This document shows, piece by piece, positions 8,303 through 16,508 of a stretch of 36,866 bases of DNA (position 1 is the first letter of the stretch; every line of letters starts with the position of its first letter). The notes under the pieces are model-generated. The model saw only the letters and a program-made list of their open reading frames with translations. It was not told the DNA's origin and did no database searches. The translations under genes were made by a program, and so were the position numbers. Origin of the DNA: DATLAN01 sp035527455 (lineage in GTDB: Bacteria > Planctomycetota > Planctomycetia > Pirellulales > Thermoguttaceae); NCBI GenBank assembly GCA_035527455.1, contig DATLAN010000612.1, forward strand, positions 1 through 36,866, written 5' to 3'.

Positions 8303-8319
8303 AGCGAAGTCTGTGCCAA
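8303..8319 (-). promoter_or_regulatory. Sigma-54-like promoter for qmoA operon
   Basis: Read on the minus strand the site is TTGGCACAGACTTCGCT. The invariant GG and GC are separated by exactly 10 bases, and the TGGCAC half is perfect; the -12 half is TCGC rather than TTGC. It would start transcription about 150 bases upstream of the qmoA ATG. An enhancer-binding activator is required by such promoters, and none is encoded in the window. Confidence 0.4.
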
Positions 8320-8587
8320 CCACCAGCGACTTTTGCAGTCTTGTGTCTGTCGAAACTTCTGAGAACGGTTCGCGCATGTACGTAAGTCCTTTTTGCTTGT
8401 GGCCTTGCCGCATCGGGAAATCGCCGTAACACAGCGCGGCCGAGTCCTTGGTGGTCTTCGCGCGACACCGGGGGATGGATCGGCCCCAGAGGTAATTCAC
8501 GGGATTCCGCCGCGCGCCGCGGAAATCCGCGCTTTCCCGGCTTCCCGGTAGGGCTCAGGTGACGCATTCCCGTATCATTCACGGACC

Positions 8588-8650
8588 GTTTGTGGTGACC
8601 GCATTCATGCGGTCTCGGCCATCGGGATCCGATAAAACGGGTCACTACGA
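8588..8650. repeat. Hairpin repeat with ACCGCAT-ATGCGGT core
   Basis: The core ACCGCATTCATGCGGT is a near-perfect palindrome. It lies inside a longer imperfect inverted repeat whose ends read TTGTGGTGACC (8590-8600) and GGTCACTACGA (8639-8649). A second copy of the core with the same GTAGTGACC flank is at 33686-33711. The rest of 8142-8827 shows no convincing gene, only the promoter-like sites listed separately. Confidence 0.55.
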
Positions 8651-8741
8651 ACTCTTGCCCCCACCAGGAAGGAAAGTCGCCACGTGCGTGCCTTCGCAAG
8701 ACCCCGCAGAGGTGCGTCCGCCGTCGGCCCGCGATCCTCGC

Positions 8742-8770
8742 TTGCACTGATCCCCCAAGTGGAATAGACT
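8742..8770 (+). promoter_or_regulatory. Sigma-70-like promoter for kinase gene
   Basis: TTGCAC at 8742-8747 and TAGACT at 8765-8770 are separated by 17 bases. The site lies about 57 bases upstream of the histidine kinase ATG. Both hexamers deviate from consensus, so this is a candidate only. Confidence 0.35.
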
Positions 8771-8827
8771 CTTGCCAAGAGACGGCACCGTGCTGGCCGC
8801 CGGTAGGCTTGCCCAGCGGGACCGGGT

Positions 8828-10630
8828 ATGAAATCGCGATCCAAGCTCGTCTGGAAACTCACCGCCGTGGCCGCGGCGATCCTGGCCGCGGCGATTGCGC
8901 TGGCCCCCTATGTCCACGTGCTGATCCCGTTGCTGTTGGGGATCGTCGCCTTGTGGTTCATGTTCGGACTGATGCTGGAGAGGCCGATCCGGGAATTGAT
9001 CGAAGGCACGAAGCAGATTGCCGCCCATCGACTCGACTTCCGGTTCGATCGAAAGCGCCACGACGAGATCGGGCTCCTGGAAGAGTCGTTCAACGCGATG
9101 ACGGCCACGATCCAGGCCAGCCAGGAGGAGCTGCGCGACGCCAAAGAGTACCTCGAAGGAATGGTCGAGAATTCCGCCGACATCATCATCACGGTCAACA
9201 CGGAGGGATTGATCGAGACCTTCAATCGCGGGGGGGAGGAAGCGTTGGGCTACCGCCGGGCGGAGGTGATCGGCAAGCCGATCGAGAGCCTGTTCGTCGA
9301 GTCCCGCGAGCGATACGACGCCACGGTCCGGCTGAGGAAGACCGGCCACGTCAAGAACTACGAGACCCGGCTGCTCACCAAAGACGGTCAATCCCGCAAC
9401 GTCCTGCTGACGCTGTCCTACCTGTCCGACAGCGACGGCGAGCCCATCGGCACCATCGGGATCAGCAAGGACATCACCCAAGAGAAGAAGTTCCAGGACG
9501 AGCTGCGCGGCGCCAAGGAGTACCTCGAAGCGATGGTCGAGAACTCCGCCGACATCATCATCACGGTCGATTCGGAGGGGTTGATCAAGACCTTCAATCG
9601 CGGGGGAGAGGAGTCGCTGGGCTACCGCCGGCAGGAAGTGATCGGCCGGCGAATCGAAAGCCTGTTCGTCGACCCGCGCGAGCGGCACGCCGCCGCCGCG
9701 CGCCTCGAGCAGACCGGCAACGTCATCAACTACGAGACCAGTCTGCTGGCCAAAGACGGCCGGGTCAGGAACGTCCTGCTGACGTTGTCGCGTCTGCGCA
9801 ACGTCGAAGGCCGCCCCATCGGCACGATCGGGATCAGCAAGGACGTCACCCGGGAGAAGGGGCTGCAGCGGGAGCTGATCCAGTCGCAGAAGTTCGCCGC
9901 GATCGGCCAGGCGGTAACCGGGATCCAGCATGCCGTCAAGAATATGCTCGATGCCCTGAATGGTGGCGCCTACCTGGTGCGCAACGGGATGGCCAAGGAC
10001 AATCGGCAACGGATCGAGAAAGGCTGCGCGATGGTCGAGGAAGGCATCATCCGGATCAGCTCCCTTTCCCGCAACATGCTGAACTTCGCCAAGGAATGGA
10101 AGCCCGAGCTGGAGAGCGTCGACCTCAACGACCTGGTGGTCAGTATTTGCAAGTTGAACCGACAGACGGCCGCGGACCACGGGATCACGCTGCGCCACGC
10201 GACACCCGACGGGTTGCCCCCCGTGCTGTGCGATCCGAAACTGATCCACATCGGCACCACCGACATCCTGGTCAACGCCATCGACGCCTGCAACTGGAAG
10301 CACTACCACGACGGCGAGACTCCGGAAATCGTTTTGGAGAATTCCTTGGGAAAGGACAGGGATACGTTCGTGATCAGGATCCGCGACAACGGGTGCGGCA
10401 TGACCGAGGCCGTCCAGCGGAGCATTTTCGTCCCTTTCTTCAGCACCAAGAAGACCCTGGGGACCGGCTTAGGGTTGGCGCTGACCGCCAGAATCGTTAG
10501 GGTACATGGTGGGGTGATTTCCGTGGAATCGGAACCCGAGCGGGGAACCACTTTCGAAATCCATCTCCCGGTAAACGGCCCCGGAGACCATAAGGAGGCG
10601 GACGATGGCCAAGCAAGTCCTCGTAGTTGA
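8828..10630 (+). CDS. PAS-PAS sensor histidine kinase
   Basis: 600 residues. Two membrane helices (about 8-27 and 32-50) with almost no external loop suggest sensing in the membrane or cytoplasm. A HAMP-like stretch follows (about 50-103), then two nearly identical PAS domains (about 103-225 and 227-349), then the kinase core. H368 in GIQHAVKNML is the likely phosphorylated histidine. The N box is TTDILVNAIDAC, the G1 box DNGCGM and the G2 box GTGLGLALTA. The 3' end overlaps the receiver gene by 26 bases, so the two are translationally coupled partners. Divergent from the qmo-dsr operon across about 690 bases; control of that operon is plausible but is inferred from position only. The ribosome site before the ATG is weak. 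Confidence 0.92.
   Translation: MKSRSKLVWKLTAVAAAILAAAIALAPYVHVLIPLLLGIVALWFMFGLMLERPIRELIEGTKQIAAHRLDFRFDRKRHDEIGLLEESFNAMTATIQASQEELRDAKEYLEGMVENSADIIITVNTEGLIETFNRGGEEALGYRRAEVIGKPIESLFVESRERYDATVRLRKTGHVKNYETRLLTKDGQSRNVLLTLSYLSDSDGEPIGTIGISKDITQEKKFQDELRGAKEYLEAMVENSADIIITVDSEGLIKTFNRGGEESLGYRRQEVIGRRIESLFVDPRERHAAAARLEQTGNVINYETSLLAKDGRVRNVLLTLSRLRNVEGRPIGTIGISKDVTREKGLQRELIQSQKFAAIGQAVTGIQHAVKNMLDALNGGAYLVRNGMAKDNRQRIEKGCAMVEEGIIRISSLSRNMLNFAKEWKPELESVDLNDLVVSICKLNRQTAADHGITLRHATPDGLPPVLCDPKLIHIGTTDILVNAIDACNWKHYHDGETPEIVLENSLGKDRDTFVIRIRDNGCGMTEAVQRSIFVPFFSTKKTLGTGLGLALTARIVRVHGGVISVESEPERGTTFEIHLPVNGPGDHKEADDGQASPRS
9128..9871 (+). repeat. Tandem duplication of a 372-bp PAS unit
   Basis: The stretches 9128-9499 and 9500-9871 are homologous at the DNA level with a constant offset of 372 bases (124 codons) and long identical runs. 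Each encodes one PAS domain plus the linker beginning EYLE. The similarity points to a fairly recent in-frame duplication. Confidence 0.85.
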
Positions 10631-11054
10631 CGACAACCGGAACACCGTCGAGTACCTTTCCGTCGTATTGAGCGAACACGGATACGATCCGATTGCCGCC
10701 TACGACGGCGAGGAGGGCCTGGCGAAGATCAGGGAGACCGTGCCCGACCTCATCGTCCTGGACGTGATGATGCCCAAGAGGTCGGGATTCACCCTGTGCA
10801 AGCTGCTCAAGAGGGACGAACGGTACAAGGATATCCCGATCCTCATGCTCACCGCGGTGAGCGGAATCCTCGAAGAAATGGAGGAACACAAGGACGAGAC
10901 GTTCGAGAAGCCCTACGAGAGCCTGCGAGAGGCCCTGAGAAGGGGAATCCGCCAGATGCGCGACGAAGGGTTGGTCAAGCCGGAGATGTTCGTCGACAAG
11001 CCGGTCGATGTCGCCTCCTTCGTCGCCAAAGTGCAGCAGTTGATCGGAAGCTGA
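10605..11054 (+). CDS. Receiver-only response regulator
   Basis: 149 residues. The receiver fold has the acidic pair D9/D10, the phosphorylation site D53 (VLDVMMP), T83 and K132 (VDKPVD). There is no DNA-binding or enzymatic output domain. Between T83 and K132 lie about 48 residues where a normal receiver has about 20: a charged insertion rich in Glu, Arg and Lys (roughly 88-126) enlarges the beta4-beta5 region. The start lies within the end of the kinase gene, with AAGGAGG upstream of the ATG. It probably takes phosphate from that kinase and works by protein contact, for example as a phosphorelay intermediate or adaptor. Confidence 0.9.
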   Translation: MAKQVLVVDDNRNTVEYLSVVLSEHGYDPIAAYDGEEGLAKIRETVPDLIVLDVMMPKRSGFTLCKLLKRDERYKDIPILMLTAVSGILEEMEEHKDETFEKPYESLREALRRGIRQMRDEGLVKPEMFVDKPVDVASFVAKVQQLIGS

Positions 11055-11121
11055 TGGGCTGTCCTGGTCCAGTCAGCAGTTTTATTCAGCACTTCCCAAT
11101 CCCGGAATCTGCGCCGAACGT

Positions 11122-11140
11122 GGGTTGGAAACCCGTTTTA
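11122..11140 (+). terminator. Intrinsic terminator after receiver gene
   Basis: GGGTT (11122-11126), loop GGA and AACCC (11130-11134) are followed by GTTTTATTT. The hairpin lies about 70 bases after the receiver stop codon and ends at the stop codon of the opposing ATPase gene. Confidence 0.5.
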
Positions 11141-11746
11141 TTTGCCGCGGCGCTGCTCGTACAGGTCGTAGAGGTCGAACAGCATCTCGCGCATGTCTCC
11201 TTCGCGACGCGCAAATCGCTCGGCTACGTCCTCCGAAGTGACGCGCGAGGGATATTCCCGCTGTAGTTGCTCGACGATCTGCCGGGCGAGTTCCAGATCG
11301 GAGGCCGTCTGCCACAGTTCGGGCAAGCCGACGGCAGTGTGGGCCGTGACCAGCAATCCCAGTCCCCGGCGGCGGCAAAACCGTCTCACGCGGAACCGCT
11401 GCCAATGGGAAAGCTGCTCGTAGCCGTCGATGATCAACACGGTCGATCCGTCCAGACCGGGCGTGCGCCGCAGCGAAAGTGGAAGGCGGCGCTGACCGTC
11501 GTGCAGTTCGATTGCGAAAGTAGGACGTCCTGCCTCCTCGATCGCCGGGACCAAGGCCGCCAAGAGCGCCGACTTGCCGGAGCCGTGCGGCCCGACGATC
11601 TGTCCCCGCCAGCCGCTTCGGCCGAGCCGCCGGACCAGCCCCGCCGCGGTTTCCCCCGCGGCGAACCGATAGGGCAAAGCCCCGGGTCGCACTCGGCGGC
11701 TGCAAAACGGGTTCTCGCCGGGTGGCTGTTGTTGGCGACCGTCCAC
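11138..11746 (-). CDS. Small P-loop ATPase
   Basis: 202 residues, GTG start 6 bases after the preceding gene ends. Walker A is GPHGSGKS (52-59). The likely Walker B is STVLIIDGYEQL (about 101-112, D107). The following LGLLVTAHT resembles a sensor-1 strand of AAA/STAND-type ATPases. The C-terminal third is helical and charged. No other known domain is seen, so the job cannot be named. Tight coupling with the arrestin-like and DUF3592-like genes suggests the three act together, perhaps an ATP-dependent step at the membrane. The basic, Arg-rich segment VRRFCRRRG follows the Walker B region. Confidence 0.7.
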   Translation of the reverse strand: MDGRQQQPPGENPFCSRRVRPGALPYRFAAGETAAGLVRRLGRSGWRGQIVGPHGSGKSALLAALVPAIEEAGRPTFAIELHDGQRRLPLSLRRTPGLDGSTVLIIDGYEQLSHWQRFRVRRFCRRRGLGLLVTAHTAVGLPELWQTASDLELARQIVEQLQREYPSRVTSEDVAERFARREGDMREMLFDLYDLYEQRRGK

Positions 11747-11752
11747 TTTCTC

Positions 11753-12145
11753 TCAACCCCGAATGACCGGCACGTCGCCGAGCCGGAAGGTCTTCTGGCC
11801 GACGACTTCCTTGCCTCGCCGCAGGAAAACCCGCACGCGCACGCACCAGCGGAGCTTGACGATCGCCCCGTCGTAGCTCAACGGGCTTCGCGGCAGGGTC
11901 GTGGTGAAACGGGCCGGCCGGCTGGAGTCGATGAAATCCCCGTCTTCGGTGCTCCTCCGCCAAAACTCGTGGACGGCCAGGTCCTCGTCGCCTTTGCCCT
12001 CGGTGTACCAGAGCACCGAGGCCTCGACCGCCTTGACGTCCTCGGGGGCGACCGACCGGAGCAGGTATTCGCCCGAGAGCGTCTCGCCCGAGCGGTACAC
12101 CCGGCCGTTGCCGTCGAAGCGGATGATGATTCCCGGATCGCTCAT
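11753..12145 (-). CDS. Small arrestin-like beta protein
   Basis: 130 residues. The sequence alternates short beta strands: DGNGRVYRSGETLSGEYLL, then VKAVEASVLWYTEGKGDED, then RFTTTLPRSPLSYDGAIVKL, with the WCVRVRVFLRRGKEV end. This is the pattern of an arrestin-N or Spo0M-like sandwich. The ATG overlaps the stop of the upstream DUF3592-like gene (ATGA), so translation is coupled. No catalytic residues are visible. The C-terminal half of the upstream protein has a similar strand pattern, so the two may form a paired sandwich. The family assignment is by pattern only. Confidence 0.7.
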   Translation of the reverse strand: MSDPGIIIRFDGNGRVYRSGETLSGEYLLRSVAPEDVKAVEASVLWYTEGKGDEDLAVHEFWRRSTEDGDFIDSSRPARFTTTLPRSPLSYDGAIVKLRWCVRVRVFLRRGKEVVGQKTFRLGDVPVIRG

Positions 12146-13455
12146 GCGTCGCCCTTTCCGTCGTTCGGGCGGATGATGATCGGAAAGGCGCGTTGATAGT
12201 CGGGCCAGCCGGCAACGTCGCCTTGGACCAAGAGCGTCCAACCGATCTCGTTGTGGTCGGACTTGAAGGAATGCATGGCCCCGGGGGGAACGCTCAACGC
12301 GCATTCGGCCTCGAACGGCAGTCCCCGGCGGACCTCGAAGTCTTCGTGGCGGAGCACCGTTTGCCGATGGACTTCGCGGGTTTCGGTGCGGGTGTTGGTC
12401 CCCTGGCGATAGGTCGCTTCTTCCTCGCAAACCAACAACACCGTGAGCGAGTTCACGTCCAGCCGTCCCGATTGGCAGACCAGCAGCCGGCATTGTTCGC
12501 CCGGATGGAGAGGATGGTCGGAGATTTCCAGCGTGGTGGGCCCGACGCCGGTCGCCACCAGGAACTGCCGGATGAAATAGACGATCAGGCCGATTCCCAC
12601 CAGAACGAACGGAATCATGAACAAGGTGAGGAACCAGTTGGGCTCGCCGTCGAGGTGGCCGCGTACGACGACCACCACGAAAACCGAAACGATCCCGTTC
12701 CACAACAAACAGACCATCGCCGCGCCGAACACGGCCCAGCCGGGAGAAGTGCTGATGGGCAAACGGAATTGCAGCTTCGTGCCCGGACTGTTGGTGATTT
12801 CGCCCCCGGCGGGCACGCCCGGAAAATCGCGCTGGGCTTGGCCATTGGTCTTGAACGGATCGCGTTGCCGGGCACGGCGGGCGATCGCCGCGCGGCGCTC
12901 GGCCGACTTGCCCCAATGGAACCACGTGTAGATCAAACCGCCCGCTCCGATCACCACGAAGGAAGCCGGGATGATGAACACCAACCAGATCCACCAACTG
13001 AATCCACGTACCAGGACGACCTTGCGGGGATCCTCCGGGTCGTACCAGCAGGGATACGGTCCGGGGGCCTCGTCGCTGTAGACGGTGAAACGGTCGAGAA
13101 TCGCCTGCTTGTCCTCTTTTCCGCTCGAGTAGGCCCGCTGGACGTCATAGGTCACTTCGTGGTAACCCTGACCGTCGATTTCATACTCGATTTCAATGTC
13201 CACCCGATAGAGAGTCCCGCTGTCCCCCTGCTTCTCGGAGATCCGCCGGTCGATCACTTTGCAGGTATGGAGGACGTATTCGTAGTTGACCCTCCACTGG
13301 GGCAAGACCGAACCCAGGAACATGGCGGTGCCGACGCCGCATCCCAGCAGCAGGAAGACGGCGAAGAAGAGCGCCTCGCCCGCACTGCCGAGCGTTCGGG
13401 ACCCGGTTCGCCGGTCACCGCGTTTCTTGCCGTAGTACCGGAAGAAGCGTGCCAA
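12142..13455 (-). CDS. DUF3592-like membrane protein
   Basis: 437 residues. Membrane helices are at about 27-50, 152-176, 235-263 and 272-298. Between the first two lies a DUF3592-type extracytoplasmic region (about 55-150: CKVIDRRISEKQGDSG, YRVDIEIEYEIDGQGY, YDPEDPRKVVL). The C-terminal portion (about 300-437) is beta-rich with arrestin-like features and is probably cytoplasmic. It is the first gene of a coupled trio with the arrestin-like and ATPase genes. The function of DUF3592 proteins is not established. The start ATG is at 13453-13455, with GGAGAG about 8 bases upstream. Confidence 0.75.
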   Translation of the reverse strand: MARFFRYYGKKRGDRRTGSRTLGSAGEALFFAVFLLLGCGVGTAMFLGSVLPQWRVNYEYVLHTCKVIDRRISEKQGDSGTLYRVDIEIEYEIDGQGYHEVTYDVQRAYSSGKEDKQAILDRFTVYSDEAPGPYPCWYDPEDPRKVVLVRGFSWWIWLVFIIPASFVVIGAGGLIYTWFHWGKSAERRAAIARRARQRDPFKTNGQAQRDFPGVPAGGEITNSPGTKLQFRLPISTSPGWAVFGAAMVCLLWNGIVSVFVVVVVRGHLDGEPNWFLTLFMIPFVLVGIGLIVYFIRQFLVATGVGPTTLEISDHPLHPGEQCRLLVCQSGRLDVNSLTVLLVCEEEATYRQGTNTRTETREVHRQTVLRHEDFEVRRGLPFEAECALSVPPGAMHSFKSDHNEIGWTLLVQGDVAGWPDYQRAFPIIIRPNDGKGDA

Positions 13456-13522
13456 CGTGTTCTCTCCGCCTTGGGGGCTTTCAAGATCGGTGCCGAGCCG
13501 AAGCTGCTCCCGCAGGTCGGGT

Positions 13523-13822
13523 CTATCGGGGATACGAGGCTCGCTGCGGTTTGGCCACCGCTTCGCGATTCGACCTGCGGCAAAAGCCGACCCCTTCCAG
13601 CGCCTTGTAAACCTCTTCCAGCGTCTTCTCGCCGAAATTCGAGATGCTCATCAAATCATCGCGAGTGGAATGCAGCAAGTCGTTGACCGTAAATATCCCT
13701 CTTTCCTCCAGACAGTTCGTCGTGCGAACCGACAGGCCGATCTCCGCCGTGCTCATCTCCAGTTTGTCGGCCAGATCCTTCGCTTGCGTGTCGTCCGTCC
13801 TCAATGGGATACGGGTACTCAT
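13523..13822 (-). CDS. Stand-alone RNA polymerase alpha-CTD-like protein
   Basis: 99 residues from the ATG with an excellent GGGAGGGAA ribosome site; an upstream in-frame ATG (13918) lacks one. Residues 24-80 match the alpha C-terminal domain of RNA polymerase. R33, N36, C37, G64 and K66 align with the DNA-contacting residues R265, N268, C269, G296 and K298 of E. coli RpoA. The N-terminal dimerisation domain of RpoA is absent. It can be predicted to bind UP-element-like DNA or a transcription factor without joining the core enzyme. It lies 67 bases upstream of the DUF3592-like gene on the same strand. A helix-hairpin-helix protein of other function is the alternative. Confidence 0.85.
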   Translation of the reverse strand: MSTRIPLRTDDTQAKDLADKLEMSTAEIGLSVRTTNCLEERGIFTVNDLLHSTRDDLMSISNFGEKTLEEVYKALEGVGFCRRSNREAVAKPQRASYPR

Positions 13823-14091
13823 GGGTTCCCTCCCAAGCTGGTCCGATGGGGGTGAAAAGTGTCCTTGCGGCGACGAGTCCGTCTCATCGTCGTGAAGGCA
13901 GTATAACGATTCCGACAATTCCGGGTAGTATTATTTGTCATCGCGACGGGGTATTTTTCGCAGTTTTTTCCGCTGCGGGGTAGTTTGACGGTCATCCCGG
14001 CTTGTATGCGTCTGACAGGGGGGTCGCGTCTCGGACCGCACCGCATATACTGAGCGAACCAGAAACAAGTGTTTGCGCAACCCTTTGGCGA

Positions 14092-14168
14092 GGGTGGCAC
14101 GCCCTGAGGAACGAAGGGCGTGGTTTGGCAGGTTCTCCACGCCCTTCGTTCCTCAGGGCGTGCCACCC
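14092..14168. repeat. Perfect 32-bp inverted repeat
   Basis: The arms 14092-14123 and 14137-14168 are perfect reverse complements with a 13-base loop. Each arm holds a smaller palindrome (ACGCCCT...AGGGCGT), so a cruciform is possible. The outer ends are GGGTGGCAC and GTGCCACCC; the latter also ends the repeats at 34068-34139 and 36295-36365. It lies between the alpha-CTD and helicase genes, which are divergent. Besides this element, 13823-14249 shows nothing recognisable. There is no T-tract, so it is not an obvious terminator. Confidence 0.85.
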
Positions 14169-14249
14169 CAGTCGAACAACTTGTCTCTGCGCGGCCCCTA
14201 AGAGGCGTTGGTGCGGTTGCCTGCCCGCTTGATCGAGAAGGACCCCCCG

Positions 14250-16508
14250 TTGGACGAGCTGTTGCAAGGATTGACAGACGCTCAACGCGAAGCAGTCGTC
14301 CATCTCGAAGGACCACTGCTGATACTGGCCGGCCCGGGAAGCGGGAAAACGCGGGTAGTCACCCATCGGATTGCCTGGCTGCTGTCCCAAGGCGTCCCCT
14401 CGCACCAGATTCTCGCCTTGACGTTCACCAACAAGGCCGCCAACGAGATGCGGTCCCGCGTCGAGCGGTTGGCCCCGGGTCAACAGGTGTGGCTGAGCAC
14501 TTTCCACCGTTTCTGTGCCCGGCTGTTGCGAAAATATGCGCAGTTTGTAGGGCTCCAGGAAAACTACACGATTTACGATACCGCAGACAGCGGCCAAACG
14601 TTGCGTCGAACGCTCGCGCGGCTGAAGATCGACGCCACGCATTTCACGCCCGACGCGATCGCCAAGGCGATCAGTTGGGCCAAGAACAACCTGATCTCAC
14701 CCGAGAAATACCGGCCGCGTGCGGGAAACCCGTTGGGGAGTGTGGTCGAACAGATCTATCCCGCCTATCAATCCCAACTTGCCAACTCGAACGCGGCCGA
14801 CTTCGACGACCTGTTGCTCCACGTCGCCACCCTGCTGCGGGAGAACCCCGAGATCCGCAGCCGCCTCGACGAGCAATATCGGTTCGTCCTGGTCGACGAA
14901 TACCAGGATACGAACCTCGCCCAGTACGCCATCGCCCGGACGCTCTCGATCGACTATCCCAATTTGGCCGTGACCGGAGACCCGGACCAATCGATCTATG
15001 GCTGGCGGGGGGCCAATTTGAACAACATCTTGGAGTTCGAGAAGGATTTCCCCGCGGTCCGCGTCGTGCGGCTGGAACAGAACTATCGCAGCACGCAACG
15101 GATCCTTCGCGTGGCTGCCGAGTTGATTGCCCATAACGTCTTTCGCAAGGAAAAGAACCTCTACACCGAAAACGGTCCGGGAGCCCCGGTTCGGTTGGTG
15201 ACCTACGGCACCCACAAAGACGAGGCCGAAAACATCGCCGCGCGGATTGCCGACGAAGTCCGACGCGGCCGACGCCGTCCCCGGGATTTCGCCATCTTCT
15301 ACCGCATCAACGCGCTCTCTCGGGCGTTCGAGTTCGCCTTGCGCGACGCGGGCGTGCCGTACCAGTTGGTCCACGGCGTGGAGTTCTTCGGGCGCAAGGA
15401 AATCAAGGACGTCTTGGGCTACCTGCAACTGCTGAACAATCCGCGGGACGAGATGGCCCTGTTGCGAGTGATCAATACGCCGGCCCGGGGAATCGGCAAG
15501 AGCACGATCGAGCGGCTGTCGGACCACGCCACCCGCCGCGGGCTGGGCCTGCTGGACGCCGCCCGGGAGTGCCGCGAAGTCGAATCGCTCAGCCGGCGCA
15601 ACGCGGCCATGGTGGGCAAGTTCGTCGCCCTGTTCGATCGGCTGACGTCGGTGGCCGGGGAACCGGTCGAGGAGATCCTCGGCAACGTGCTGGCGGAGAC
15701 GGGCTACCAGCAGCAGTTGCGCGATTCCCGGAACGAGGAGGACTTGCAGCGGCTGGCCAACATCGAGGAGCTGTTGACCGTCGCCCGCGAGTTCGACGAG
15801 CGTCATTTCGGCCCGGGGTATCTGGAGGCGTTTCTGGAGGAGACGAGTCTGGTCAACGACACCGACGATTGGGAGGTCGAGCGTGACTGCGTGACGCTGA
15901 TGACGCTGCACGCTTCGAAGGGCCTGGAATTTCCGGTCGTTTTCCTGGTGGCGGTCGAAGAGGGCCTGCTGCCGCACGAACGAAGCCGCCAGCGTCCGGA
16001 ACAACTCGAAGAGGAGCGGCGGTTGATGTTCGTGGGCGTCACTCGGGCGCAGGAGGAGTTGCAGTTGAGCCTGGCCCGCTATCGCGATTTCCGCGGGCGG
16101 CGCTGCACGACGATTCCCAGCCATTTCTTGATGGAGTTGCCCCGGGAAGAGATGGCGTTGGAGATGCTCGAGCCGGCCGATGCGTACGCGGCCGAGCCGC
16201 CTTACGTGGAACCGGTTCTCTCGCGTCCCCAGGCGGAACCCCAAACGCACGTCCCCCTGGCGATGCAACTCACGACGGCGGCCGAACTGGCCAACGGCGG
16301 CGAGCCTTCCCCGCCGGTCTCTCCCGACGCGTTCCACCAGAACATGCTGGTCCGTCATCCCAAATACGGCTTGGGCCGGGTGGTCGCCCTAAGCGGCGCC
16401 GGCGCTTCCCGAAAAGCCACGGTCGATTTCACCTCGTCGGCCGGCCGTAAGAAATTCGTGCTGGGAAACAGCCCGTTGCGGCCGGTGACGCCGAGGGGTG
16501 AGGGCTGA
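14250..16508 (+). CDS. pcrA: UvrD/PcrA-type DNA helicase
   Basis: 752 residues from the TTG at 14250, chosen because AGAAGGA lies 7 bases upstream and family members begin with a short leader before the Q motif. Longer GTG/TTG starts at 14211 and 14208 are possible. It is a complete SF1A helicase: Q motif LTDAQREAV, Walker A AGPGSGKT (about 27-34), motif II LVDEYQDTN, motif III GDPDQSIYGWRGA, motif IV EQNYRST, motif V MTLHASKGLEFPVVFL and motif VI EERRLMFVGVTRAQEEL. The C-terminal 50 residues (VRHPKYGLGRVVAL) form the Tudor-like domain of PcrA/UvrD that contacts RNA polymerase. ATP-driven 3'-to-5' unwinding in excision repair and replication. Single gene, no operon partner visible. Confidence 0.95.
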   Translation: MDELLQGLTDAQREAVVHLEGPLLILAGPGSGKTRVVTHRIAWLLSQGVPSHQILALTFTNKAANEMRSRVERLAPGQQVWLSTFHRFCARLLRKYAQFVGLQENYTIYDTADSGQTLRRTLARLKIDATHFTPDAIAKAISWAKNNLISPEKYRPRAGNPLGSVVEQIYPAYQSQLANSNAADFDDLLLHVATLLRENPEIRSRLDEQYRFVLVDEYQDTNLAQYAIARTLSIDYPNLAVTGDPDQSIYGWRGANLNNILEFEKDFPAVRVVRLEQNYRSTQRILRVAAELIAHNVFRKEKNLYTENGPGAPVRLVTYGTHKDEAENIAARIADEVRRGRRRPRDFAIFYRINALSRAFEFALRDAGVPYQLVHGVEFFGRKEIKDVLGYLQLLNNPRDEMALLRVINTPARGIGKSTIERLSDHATRRGLGLLDAARECREVESLSRRNAAMVGKFVALFDRLTSVAGEPVEEILGNVLAETGYQQQLRDSRNEEDLQRLANIEELLTVAREFDERHFGPGYLEAFLEETSLVNDTDDWEVERDCVTLMTLHASKGLEFPVVFLVAVEEGLLPHERSRQRPEQLEEERRLMFVGVTRAQEELQLSLARYRDFRGRRCTTIPSHFLMELPREEMALEMLEPADAYAAEPPYVEPVLSRPQAEPQTHVPLAMQLTTAAELANGGEPSPPVSPDAFHQNMLVRHPKYGLGRVVALSGAGASRKATVDFTSSAGRKKFVLGNSPLRPVTPRGEG

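Noticed and set aside
8645..10309. 554-residue minus-strand open frame opposite the kinase
   Set aside because: Its repeated peptide blocks merely mirror the duplicated PAS units on the other strand.
14120..15136. 338-residue plus-strand frame overlapping the helicase
   Set aside because: Different frame of the helicase gene with no motifs.
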